Source: Candidatus Woesearchaeota archaeon
Lineage (GTDB): Archaea; Nanobdellota; Nanobdellia; Woesearchaeales; UBA11576
Direction: 5' to 3'
DNA: 14,397 nt
NCBI GenBank assembly: GCA_019322385.1
Contig: JAHWIS010000003.1
Location: 1-14,397 of the forward strand
Shown: one piece after another, positions 6,169-13,098 of the stretch
Layout: each line of letters begins with the position of its first letter
How positions within the stretch are numbered: position 1 is the stretch's first letter
The notes under the pieces: model-generated
What the model was told of the DNA's origin: nothing
The model's input: only the letters and a program-made list of their open reading frames with translations
Databases searched by the model: none
Program-made: the position numbers and the translations under genes

Positions 6169-8637
6169 GTGGCAAGCATAGCAGACATGATAAACGCGAT
6201 AAGCACAGGAAGCTTCACATTCAACAAGCCAGAGATACTGCTGCTGATAATCCCTGCCATCATAATACTCATGCTCATACTTCCGAAAAGCTTTGTAGCG
6301 ATAGACAAGAGAAGGCTGAATAACCCCAGGTTCATCAAGTACAGGAGAGGATACAGGATATTATTGTTCATAACACGCTCCATCATATTCGCGCTCCTGC
6401 TGCTGGCCCTTGCAGACCCTTTCGGGCAGGTAGAGAAGGAGATACCAGGAGACCTCACGCTGACACTGCTCATCGACAACAGTACATCAATGGAGCTATT
6501 TGACACCTCTTTTGTCCCAACCCTGCGAGCAGAGCTGGAGAAACGCATCCCTGTCAAGGTCAGCCACATATCAACACCCCTGGAGTCAGACATAGGGGAC
6601 GGCATGCTCAACAACCTCGAGAAGAACAAGAACATACTCCTGATAAGCGACGGCCAGGCAACATCAGGCACAAACCTGCTTGACGTGCTGCTGTTCGCTG
6701 CAAGCCTTAACAGCTCAGTGAGCGCAACAAGCCTCAGCCCCATCCATGATGACATAAGCGTGAGCATCAAAGGGCCGTCAAAGACAATAGCAGAGGTCGA
6801 GAACTTCTACAAGGTCAAGATCAACCGTGTCATGCTGGAAGGCACACCAACGCAGAGCGTCAGGCTGCTCGTCGGCGTGGATGACGAGATAGTGGTCGAT
6901 GAGACGACCACAAAGGAAGAGTACTTCTTCAGCTACAACTTCAGCGACGGCTACCATAGGATCGTGGCTAGGGCGGTGCCGACAAGCGCAGAGCATGACT
7001 ATTTCCCGAACAACAATGTATTCTACAAGACAACGCACGTAATACCAAAACCAAAGGTGCTGTTTGTCACAGAATCGACATCTGCCCTGAAGCAGGTGCT
7101 TGACGAGCTCTATGAGGTGACGCAGGTCATGGACCTGCCCACAAAGAAGAAGGATCTCGAGGACTATTATGCTGTCGTGCTCAATGACCTCCCAAAGACA
7201 CGACTGAAGGACATCGAAGAGCTGAGCGACTTTGTGATCGAAGGCAACGGCCTGTTCGTGGTGGGAGGATACAACTCATTCGACAATGGCGGGTACAAAG
7301 GGACTGCGTTCGAATCAATACTTCCTGTGCAGGTAGGGACAGGCGATATCAAGAAAGGCGACTCCAACATCGTGATAGTCATAGACATATCAGGATCATT
7401 CACAGAGAAAGGAGTGACAACAACAGCACTTAGCACATCAAAGGCTCTCGCATACGATGTCATAGGCAAGATAAACGAGAAGAACTCTGTCGGCGTCGTG
7501 GCGTTCGACCAATGGCCATACATGGTGGCAGACCTTGAGCCATTGTATGTGAGCAAGGCCCAGACACTTGACAAGATCGAGAGGCTGCAGGGACAGGGAG
7601 GCCAGACAGAATTCGCAGCAGGGCTCAAAGGAGCATTCAACCTGCTCAGGGGAAAGACAGGAAGCAAGAACATCATATTCATATCAGACGGGTTCACCTG
7701 GAACGACCTTCTTCGCCAGGAAGCACTCGATGTCGCAAAAGCAATGAAAGGATACGGCATAAAGCTATACACAATAGGCACAGGAAGGAACCTTGACGAG
7801 AAATTCCTGAGGCAGCTCACGACAACAGGAGGAGGCATATACTTCACAGCAGACACTAGCAACCGACTCAAGATACTGTTCGGAGAGGCACAGAAGAAAG
7901 AGGTCGGGACAGCATTCTCGCTTTTCGTCATCGATCCTTATCACTTCATAACAGAAGACCTTGAGGTTGATGCAGTCCTTTATGGGTATAATCAAGTTGT
8001 CCCTAAAGCAAACGGGCACCTGCTGGCGACAAGCGACTCTGGCGAGCCGGCAGTCGTGGTGTGGAGGCACGGCATAGGAAGGGTCGCGACACTCACAGTG
8101 TTCTCTTCAGGCAACAATCTTGGGGAATTGCTTGACCGGAAGAACTCAAAGATAATCACGCGGATCGTGAACTGGGCAATAGGGGACCCTGAAAGGAAGA
8201 ATGACTTTTTCGTGGACATACAGGACGCAAGGGTCAACAAGTCTGCAGAGATAGTGGTAAGGACAAAGAAATTCCCGAAGGTGCAAGGGCTCCAGTTCTC
8301 AAAGATAGACAAGAACACATACAGGGCATACTATGTCAATGAAGATACAGGCTTCAAATCAGTATTAGGAGCTGTCTACGGGGTCAACTATGACAAGGAA
8401 TACCAGAACCTGGGATTCAGCGAAGAGCTCGAGACACTGGTTGCAGCGACAAACGGAAAGGTATTCGACCCTGCGATGGTAGATGAGATAGTAGAGCATG
8501 TCAAGTCAGTATCAAGAAGGGTCATAAGAGAAAGGACATCGTTCAGGAACATATTCATCATAGCAGCTCTGGTGCTGCTGGTGCTGGAGATAGTGTACAG
8601 GCGGGTAAGGGAGACCTGGTTCAGGCAGCACTTATAA
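6169..8637 (+). CDS. Double-VWA, glutamine-amidotransferase-like membrane protein
   Basis: The 822-residue protein begins with membrane segments at about 22-40 and 62-82, joined by a basic loop, and ends with one at about 793-811 before a basic tail, so the bulk lies outside the cell. A first VWA domain starts at about 96 with D103-x-S105-x-S107 and LLISDG at 157-162. From about 294 comes a class I amidotransferase-like fold with GGYNSFDNGGY (366-376), as in bacterial VWA proteins of the putative amidotransferase group; no catalytic Cys is seen. A complete second VWA domain (about 400-570) sits inside it, with D406-x-S408-x-S410, T480 and SDG at 506-508. The fold then resumes with ATSDSGEP and HGIGRVATLTVF (about 623-648). 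All visible metal-site residues are kept. The start abuts the upstream stop. It is probably a ligand-binding outer subunit of the MoxR-linked complex. Confidence 0.9.
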   Translation: MASIADMINAISTGSFTFNKPEILLLIIPAIIILMLILPKSFVAIDKRRLNNPRFIKYRRGYRILLFITRSIIFALLLLALADPFGQVEKEIPGDLTLTLLIDNSTSMELFDTSFVPTLRAELEKRIPVKVSHISTPLESDIGDGMLNNLEKNKNILLISDGQATSGTNLLDVLLFAASLNSSVSATSLSPIHDDISVSIKGPSKTIAEVENFYKVKINRVMLEGTPTQSVRLLVGVDDEIVVDETTTKEEYFFSYNFSDGYHRIVARAVPTSAEHDYFPNNNVFYKTTHVIPKPKVLFVTESTSALKQVLDELYEVTQVMDLPTKKKDLEDYYAVVLNDLPKTRLKDIEELSDFVIEGNGLFVVGGYNSFDNGGYKGTAFESILPVQVGTGDIKKGDSNIVIVIDISGSFTEKGVTTTALSTSKALAYDVIGKINEKNSVGVVAFDQWPYMVADLEPLYVSKAQTLDKIERLQGQGGQTEFAAGLKGAFNLLRGKTGSKNIIFISDGFTWNDLLRQEALDVAKAMKGYGIKLYTIGTGRNLDEKFLRQLTTTGGGIYFTADTSNRLKILFGEAQKKEVGTAFSLFVIDPYHFITEDLEVDAVLYGYNQVVPKANGHLLATSDSGEPAVVVWRHGIGRVATLTVFSSGNNLGELLDRKNSKIITRIVNWAIGDPERKNDFFVDIQDARVNKSAEIVVRTKKFPKVQGLQFSKIDKNTYRAYYVNEDTGFKSVLGAVYGVNYDKEYQNLGFSEELETLVAATNGKVFDPAMVDEIVEHVKSVSRRVIRERTSFRNIFIIAALVLLVLEIVYRRVRETWFRQHL

Positions 8638-8640
8638 AAA
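8631..8640 (+). promoter_or_regulatory. Possible internal box A within the VWA/MoxR cluster
   Basis: CTTATAAAAA overlaps the stop codon of the double-VWA gene, ahead of the longest gap in the cluster (66 bp, 8638-8703). It would initiate near 8660 and could drive the last four genes separately. A second A/T-rich stretch (TTAATAAATG, 8653-8662) is another candidate. Evidence is composition and spacing only. Confidence 0.3.
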
Positions 8641-8703
8641 AACACGAAAAGATTAATAAATGCCACAAACAAGAAACCATATGAGAGGAAAAGAGGTGCT
8701 TTC

Positions 8704-9279
8704 ATGACATTCATGCAGAAAAACGTGAACATGTTCCTTCTTGTGCTGGTGCTAGTCGTAGCAGGAGCCCTGGCAGGATCATCAGTGTACTACCAGTCAA
8801 GCTTCGACAAGCTCACCTCAAAGCAGGATGACACATCTGCGAACCTTAGCCAGTGCACAGCAGACCTTGATAACTTCAAGTTCAACCTTGAGAAGACACT
8901 CCGGACACTGAACACTACATCCCAGGACATAAGGAGGTATGACGAGCTCTACGCGACAAAGTCAGAGGAATTGGATGTTACACAGTCGTCACTTGAAGAA
9001 ACAACAGGCACGCTCAAGGAGACACAGCTCAGCCTGGAGGAAGAGACAGCGCTGAAGAAGAAATACAAGGAAGAGTATGAGGAACAGCTCGACATAAGCC
9101 AGGGCCTTGAAGAGCAGAACGCGATCCTCACATCACAGAAGGCCCAGCTGGAGCAGGAAGTGATAGGCTACAAGCAGGACATCGACTCTTCTGAAGCGTG
9201 CATCGATGATTTCCTTGAGGATTATGATGCAGGCCTGACATCTGCGATGAAGGATGATGTTGAGGACTGTAAACCATAA
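8704..9279 (+). CDS. Single-pass membrane protein with outer coiled coil
   Basis: The 191-residue protein starts at ATG 8704, five bases after GAGGTG. A short N-terminus is followed by one membrane segment (about 10-28). Residues about 34-165 are rich in Glu, Gln, Ser, Thr and Leu with heptad-like spacing, so a long coiled coil is likely. Cys51 sits near its start, and Cys166 and Cys189 in the acidic tail; the last two could form a disulfide outside the cell. No catalytic motif is present. Position between the VWA genes and the MoxR gene suggests a scaffold or spacer subunit that multimerises with the VWA proteins; this is inference from context. A signal-anchor is favoured over a cleaved signal peptide because no clear cleavage site follows the hydrophobic stretch. 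I do not recognise the family by name. Confidence 0.82.
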   Translation: MTFMQKNVNMFLLVLVLVVAGALAGSSVYYQSSFDKLTSKQDDTSANLSQCTADLDNFKFNLEKTLRTLNTTSQDIRRYDELYATKSEELDVTQSSLEETTGTLKETQLSLEEETALKKKYKEEYEEQLDISQGLEEQNAILTSQKAQLEQEVIGYKQDIDSSEACIDDFLEDYDAGLTSAMKDDVEDCKP

Positions 9280-9282
9280 AAA

Positions 9283-10059
9283 ATGGCTGATGTAAAAAAA
9301 CTTTTCAAAGAACTGCACATTGAGGTATTGAAGATCTCGCTTCTCCATGCCAGCGCAGACTCCATAATATTCTTCATGGTCGCACTGAACATAACCACGC
9401 TGCTTGACGTCAGGTTCTATTTTGCCCTCACTGCTGCGCTTCTCTTCATGCTTGGCGATGTGATGTACAGGATGAAGAAGACCACACTGAAGGACATCGA
9501 GAAGAAGAACCCACAGGTGGATGACATACTCAGGACAGCGAAAGACAACACTGATGAGAGCAGCTTCATGGTGCTGGCAATGTTCGAGGATCTCATACAG
9601 CGGATGAAGAGCGTCTCAGCAGCATCGATACTCAACCAGAAGAATCTCATGCTGAAGATCGTCTTTGTGTGCGCGCTGAGCTTCTCTGTTATCATAGTCG
9701 CTGCAAACAACATACACGTCCCGAAATCAATGTTTGACCCTGACACATACTACCAATGGTTCTCAAGCCCTGGCAAGGAAAGGCTCGACTTCTATACTAT
9801 CGAGTTCAATGAGAGCGACGAGCTGATATACGGCGAGGCGCGCCTGGCAAAGCTTGGAAACAGGACAATAGAGCTGCACATCACACCGTCGATAAACGAG
9901 ATGAGCTTCGCAGCAGTGAAAGATCCTGAGGAGAAGGAGTTTGAAAGGGGGACATTCCCCACAGAGATAGCTGCAGTGTCTGACGCTTCGAGCGAGGAGA
10001 AGCTGCCGAAGGAGTCAAAGATAGCTATCGCATATAATTTGAAACTGAAAGAGACATGA
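9283..10059 (+). CDS. Three-pass membrane protein of the MoxR cluster
   Basis: The 258-residue protein starts at ATG 9283, 3 bp after the previous stop, without a good Shine-Dalgarno site, which suggests translational coupling. Two membrane segments (about 25-41 and 45-62) are followed by a charged cytosolic region of about 60 residues containing two predicted helices (about 68-120). A third membrane segment (about 124-142) leads to an outer domain of about 115 residues (YYQWFSSPGKERLDFYTIEF and onward) with a strand-rich pattern and an acidic tail. The cytosolic loop is the only sizeable inner part among the membrane subunits and so is the best candidate contact for MoxR or DUF58. Small membrane proteins of similar layout occur next to MoxR/DUF58 genes in other archaea as far as I recall; I cannot assign a named family. 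Confidence 0.82.
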   Translation: MADVKKLFKELHIEVLKISLLHASADSIIFFMVALNITTLLDVRFYFALTAALLFMLGDVMYRMKKTTLKDIEKKNPQVDDILRTAKDNTDESSFMVLAMFEDLIQRMKSVSAASILNQKNLMLKIVFVCALSFSVIIVAANNIHVPKSMFDPDTYYQWFSSPGKERLDFYTIEFNESDELIYGEARLAKLGNRTIELHITPSINEMSFAAVKDPEEKEFERGTFPTEIAAVSDASSEEKLPKESKIAIAYNLKLKET

Positions 10060-10085
10060 TGTTCATAATTAATCAAACAAAAACA

Positions 10086-10092
10086 AGGAGGT
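10086..10092 (+). promoter_or_regulatory. Perfect Shine-Dalgarno site of the MoxR gene
   Basis: AGGAGGT lies six bases before ATG 10099. It is the strongest ribosome binding site in the window and suggests that the ATPase is made in larger amounts than the coupled membrane subunits. Confidence 0.6.
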
Positions 10093-10098
10093 AAGAAA

Positions 10099-11061
10099 AT
10101 GTCACCAGCAGTACATCTTCAACAGGTGCAGAACATCAAAGGCATGTTTGCGAACCTGAAAAAAGAGATAAGCAAGGTCATCGTAGGGCAGGATGAGGTT
10201 ATAGACCAAATCATCGTGGCAATAATATGCGATGCAAACGCTCTTCTTGAGTCGTATCCAGGGCTCGGAAAGACGCTCATGGTAAAGACACTGGCGCAGA
10301 TCATGGACCTCAAGTTCGCGAGGATACAATCAACACCAGACCTGATGCCCTCAGACATCACAGGCACGTACATACTTGAGGAGAAACGGGGCGGGGAGAA
10401 GCAGTTCAAGTTCCAGCAAGGCCCTCTGTTCGCCAACGTGATCCTTGCAGACGAGATCAACCGTGCAACACCCAAGACGCAGTCAGCGCTGCTGGAAGCG
10501 ATGCAGGAGAAGCAGGTCACAGTGGGCAACTCCACGTTCCAGCTGGACCTTCCGTTCTTTGTGCTGGCCACCCAGAACCCTATCGATCAGGAAGGCACAT
10601 ACCCATTGCCAGAGGCGCAGACAGACAGGTTCCTGCTCAAGATAAAGGTTGTGTATCCGCATGAGAACGAAGAGATCGAGATCATCAACAGGTACGCAAT
10701 GCAGATAAAATTCCCTTCTGTCCGGAAGTTCCTGGCAAAGGATTCACTTCTGAACCTGCAGAAATACTGCAGGCAGGTCCCTATATCAGAAGACCTGAAG
10801 AAGAAGGTTGTTAAGCTTGTGAATCTCACAAGGAACAACAAAGACCTTATCGAATATGGAGCATCACCCAGGGCATCCCTCGGTCTTGTGCTGGCTGCAA
10901 AGGCGCACGCGCTCATCAACGGCAGGACATACGTGTCAATGGATGACGTCAAGAAGATGGCATACCCAGTGCTGCGGCACAGGATAATACTCAGCTTCAA
11001 GGCAGAACGAGAAGGAAGGACACCTGATGATGCAGTGACTCAGCTGCTGCAGAAGCTCTGA
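10099..11061 (+). CDS. MoxR-family AAA+ ATPase
   Basis: The 320-residue length is normal for the MoxR family. Motifs appear in order: VGQDEVIDQI at 29-38, Walker A SYPGLGKT at 52-59, Walker B VILADE at 114-119 followed by INRA, the NPIDQEGTYPLPEAQTDRF signature at 160-178 with sensor 1 Asn160 and the conserved Arg177, and sensor 2 in GASPRA with Arg258. The first Walker A Gly, usual in this motif, is Ser52; Lys58 and Thr59 are intact, so ATP hydrolysis is expected. MoxR ATPases form hexameric rings and act as chaperones for metal-containing or membrane complexes, usually together with VWA-domain partners. Here the gene comes after the membrane subunits and 4 bp before the DUF58 gene, whereas bacterial clusters commonly start with moxR. 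No membrane segment is present, so it is cytosolic. Confidence 0.96.
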   Translation: MSPAVHLQQVQNIKGMFANLKKEISKVIVGQDEVIDQIIVAIICDANALLESYPGLGKTLMVKTLAQIMDLKFARIQSTPDLMPSDITGTYILEEKRGGEKQFKFQQGPLFANVILADEINRATPKTQSALLEAMQEKQVTVGNSTFQLDLPFFVLATQNPIDQEGTYPLPEAQTDRFLLKIKVVYPHENEEIEIINRYAMQIKFPSVRKFLAKDSLLNLQKYCRQVPISEDLKKKVVKLVNLTRNNKDLIEYGASPRASLGLVLAAKAHALINGRTYVSMDDVKKMAYPVLRHRIILSFKAEREGRTPDDAVTQLLQKL

Positions 11062-11071
11062 TCTGTTGAAA

Positions 11072-11944
11072 ATGACCATTGATGTCTCATTCCTAAGGCA
11101 ACTGGACAGGTTCGATGTAGTCCTTAAGAAAAGAGTCATCTCTAATTATGCTGGAGCTCGTCAGAGCAAGAACTACGGCACAGGACTTGTTTTCTATGAC
11201 TACAAGGAATATGTGCCAGGGGATGACTTCAGGGCAATAGACTGGAAGGTGTACGGCAGGACAGAAGATTTCTACATCCGCAGGTATGAGGAAGAGCGGA
11301 ACATGCGGATCCACGTGATAATCGACGCTTCTGCATCCATGAACTTCGGCACACGGTTCAAGAAGTTCGAATATGCCTCAATGATAGGGATGGGATTCTG
11401 TTACATGGCACTGCGGAACAACGAGAGCTTCGAAGTCAGCACATTTGCAGAGACGCTCGATGTGTTCAAGGCAAAGAAAGGTATGAACAAGCTGATCAGC
11501 ACAATCGACATACTAAAACAGATAACGCCGAAAGGCAGATCATTCTTCAGGGATAGCATAGAGAAGTACAAGGCAGCGATAAGCACAAAGTCGCTCGTGA
11601 TAATCGTATCAGACTTTCTTTTCGACCCTGAAGAGCTCAAGAACACGCTTTATTTATTCAAGAAGAGCGAGGTCATGGTGGTGCAGGTGCTTGACTCTTC
11701 TGAAAGGGAGCTGGCACTGGATGGGGATATAATCTTATCAGACTCAGAGACGCAAGACAGGATGAGGACATACATCAGCAACAGGGTCATCGAGAACTAT
11801 TCTGAAAAGCTTCTGGACCACATATATAACATCAAGAAGGTCTGCGACTCATTCAATGTGAAGTTTTTATCTGTTTCGACAGAGACACCCATCTTCGAGG
11901 CATTCTATAATCTGTTAGGGACTGCAGACAATGTAATAATGTAG
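11072..11944 (+). CDS. DUF58 protein with VWA-like domain
   Basis: The 290-residue protein carries the DUF58 signature YVPGDDFRAIDWKVYGR (47-63), followed by a VWA-like fold whose metal site D85-x-S87-x-S89 (DASASM) is intact; LVIIVSDF farther on fits a central strand. It has no membrane segment, although many bacterial DUF58 proteins have an N-terminal pair, so it is probably a soluble cytosolic partner of MoxR. ATG 11072 lies 10 bp after the MoxR stop. An in-frame TTG at 11066 would extend it by two residues but has no better support. The spacing implies coupled translation. DUF58 proteins are regularly found beside MoxR and are thought to be its adaptor or substrate-binding partner; that role is inferred here from family and position. 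Confidence 0.94.
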   Translation: MTIDVSFLRQLDRFDVVLKKRVISNYAGARQSKNYGTGLVFYDYKEYVPGDDFRAIDWKVYGRTEDFYIRRYEEERNMRIHVIIDASASMNFGTRFKKFEYASMIGMGFCYMALRNNESFEVSTFAETLDVFKAKKGMNKLISTIDILKQITPKGRSFFRDSIEKYKAAISTKSLVIIVSDFLFDPEELKNTLYLFKKSEVMVVQVLDSSERELALDGDIILSDSETQDRMRTYISNRVIENYSEKLLDHIYNIKKVCDSFNVKFLSVSTETPIFEAFYNLLGTADNVIM

Positions 11945-11966
11945 TCTGCAAAACTAATGCTCCTAT

Positions 11967-12072
11967 CGCTGTCAGCGCCGCCTAGCGACCCTTATGCATT
12001 CTAAGCGATGAAAGAAGTTAGCTCGATATAATGCTCTACCTATTATGTGATGGGAGCGCTGCGCTGACAGCG
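11967..12072 (-). repeat. Palindrome-bounded intergenic repeat, copy D (inverted)
   Basis: The ends are a perfect 12-bp inverted repeat, CGCTGTCAGCGC (11967-11978) and GCGCTGACAGCG (12061-12072). Read on the minus strand, the copy shows the family blocks GCAGCGCTC on the left and TCGCTAGGCGG on the right (complement at 11978-11988). The central CCTGCCCAACTGCGAT block is not recognisable. It begins 22 bp after the DUF58 stop, so its hairpin could also help end or stabilise the cluster transcript. Confidence 0.7.
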
Positions 12073-12074
12073 TG

Positions 12075-12086
12075 GAAAAGAAAAAA
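12075..12086 (-). terminator. Possible oligo-T terminator for the minus-strand operon
   Basis: On the minus strand the stretch between repeat copies C and D reads TTTTTTCTTTTC. It lies about 135 bases past the stop codon at 12220, so copy C would be transcribed as part of the 3' untranslated region. Confidence 0.35.
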
Positions 12087-12189
12087 GCTAATGCCGCGCT
12101 CGCTTTGCATATTATCTATATTCACCATGCCCAACTGCAATATGCTTCACTTCTTCTTCCGTCAGCTCGCTAGGCAGCATTAGCGTTTT
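12083..12189 (+). repeat. Palindrome-bounded intergenic repeat, copy C
   Basis: The outer arms GCTAATGC (12087-12094) and GCATTAGC (12177-12184) pair perfectly and extend through AAAA and TTTT after one mismatch. Inside are CGCGCTCGCT (12095-12104), the central ATGCCCAACTGC (12127-12138) and GCTCGCTAGGCA (12165-12176). It lies 10 bp from copy D, in opposite orientation, in the gap between convergent operons. Confidence 0.7.
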
Positions 12190-12219
12190 AGCTAATATTC
12201 GCTCATGAGACAGCGCGGC

Positions 12220-13098
12220 TTATTTTTTCTTGACATGCTTCTTTGGCTGCCAATAGAGAGCTGCAGTCTTGAAAAGGAGAATCCTTGCAAAGACTATGGC
12301 AGGCATTATGAGGATTATGCCTGGCAAAAGGGCCCACCCTGTAAGGCTGAATATTATCCAGAAGACAAACTGGATTATGAAGAAAAAGACTATGAGGAAC
12401 AGGATGCTCTGAATAACCTTTGTGAACTTCTTTGTGCCGTATATGAAGCATTGCTTGAAATTCTGGTATGCGTATCTATTGGTTATGGTGTAGCACAGAG
12501 ATCCGAAATAGAATGTTAGCACGGTTATGATTATGAACAACAGGCTGGCAGTTCTGCTGCCTATCCTGAAAGCCAAAAGGCCTGTGATGAATGCAGTCAG
12601 GAAATATACTATGTAGAAAGGAATCGTCTCAAGAGCAAAGTTCTTCCAGAATATGAGGAATGGAAGCCTGTTCTTCTCCTGGCTCATCCTGTAGGCAAAG
12701 AACCAGCTGATGCCCTGGAAGATGATCCAGAGGAAGAATGAGACCAGTACAAGAAGAAGGAAATTCTTGAATATCGATGTGAGCAGGGACTGGAACTGTG
12801 CATCCTGCGTGATGGAGGTGGCAGTCGTCATGCCCAATGCATTTGCCATGCCGCCAGTCATCTCACCGGTGAGCTGCATCAAGGCTGTTGCCTTCTCGAT
12901 GAGCTTGAGGTTGATTAGGAATGCAGCGCCAGTAAGGAAGAAGATGAACAGGAAATCTACGAGGATGCTTGCGAAAAGAAGAGGCCATCTCTTGAACAAT
13001 GCCTTGAAGGATGACGACACTAACTTGAAAAGGTTTGAGCTCTTTATGTCTGACACTATAGATTCTGCTACTTTCTTTGCTATCTTGTTTTTTTTCAT
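12220..13098 (-). CDS. Six-pass membrane protein of unknown function
   Basis: The 292-residue protein starts at ATG 13098, directly after the TAG of the upstream gene, with AGGTG (13104-13108) five bases away; translation is surely coupled. A Lys-rich cytosolic N-terminus is followed by about six hydrophobic segments (about 39-64, 111-136, 158-178, 184-205, 229-252 and 256-276). The first two are separated by a Met/Thr/Gly-rich loop of about 45 residues that probably lies outside the cell. The C-terminus is short and basic, ending in VKKK. No transporter, protease or transferase motif can be seen. The layout resembles the broad group of archaeal membrane proteins without assigned function that accompany surface-protein genes; a role in export, anchoring or membrane remodelling is possible but not shown. 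It is the last gene of the three-gene minus-strand operon. Confidence 0.85.
   Translation of the reverse strand: MKKNKIAKKVAESIVSDIKSSNLFKLVSSSFKALFKRWPLLFASILVDFLFIFFLTGAAFLINLKLIEKATALMQLTGEMTGGMANALGMTTATSITQDAQFQSLLTSIFKNFLLLVLVSFFLWIIFQGISWFFAYRMSQEKNRLPFLIFWKNFALETIPFYIVYFLTAFITGLLAFRIGSRTASLLFIIITVLTFYFGSLCYTITNRYAYQNFKQCFIYGTKKFTKVIQSILFLIVFFFIIQFVFWIIFSLTGWALLPGIILIMPAIVFARILLFKTAALYWQPKKHVKKK
12223..12228 (+). terminator. Possible oligo-T stop for the VWA/MoxR cluster
   Basis: A run of six T on the plus strand, inside the 3' end of the convergent gene, is the first clear T tract after the DUF58 stop at 11944. A plus-strand transcript ending here would carry repeat copies D and C in its untranslated region. 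Confidence 0.25.

Noticed and set aside
7167..7931. Long open frame on the minus strand inside the double-VWA gene
   Set aside because: It lies opposite the conserved second VWA domain, has Ser/Pro-rich content typical of an antisense shadow, and lacks start signals.
3176..12189. Intergenic repeats as insertion sequences
   Set aside because: No copy has room for, or shows, a transposase gene; at most they could be non-autonomous elements moved by an enzyme encoded elsewhere.
12205..12519. Plus-strand open frame overlapping the six-pass membrane gene
   Set aside because: The opposite frame encodes regular membrane segments and has a good Shine-Dalgarno site; this frame has neither and is rich in Tyr, Glu and Cys without pattern.
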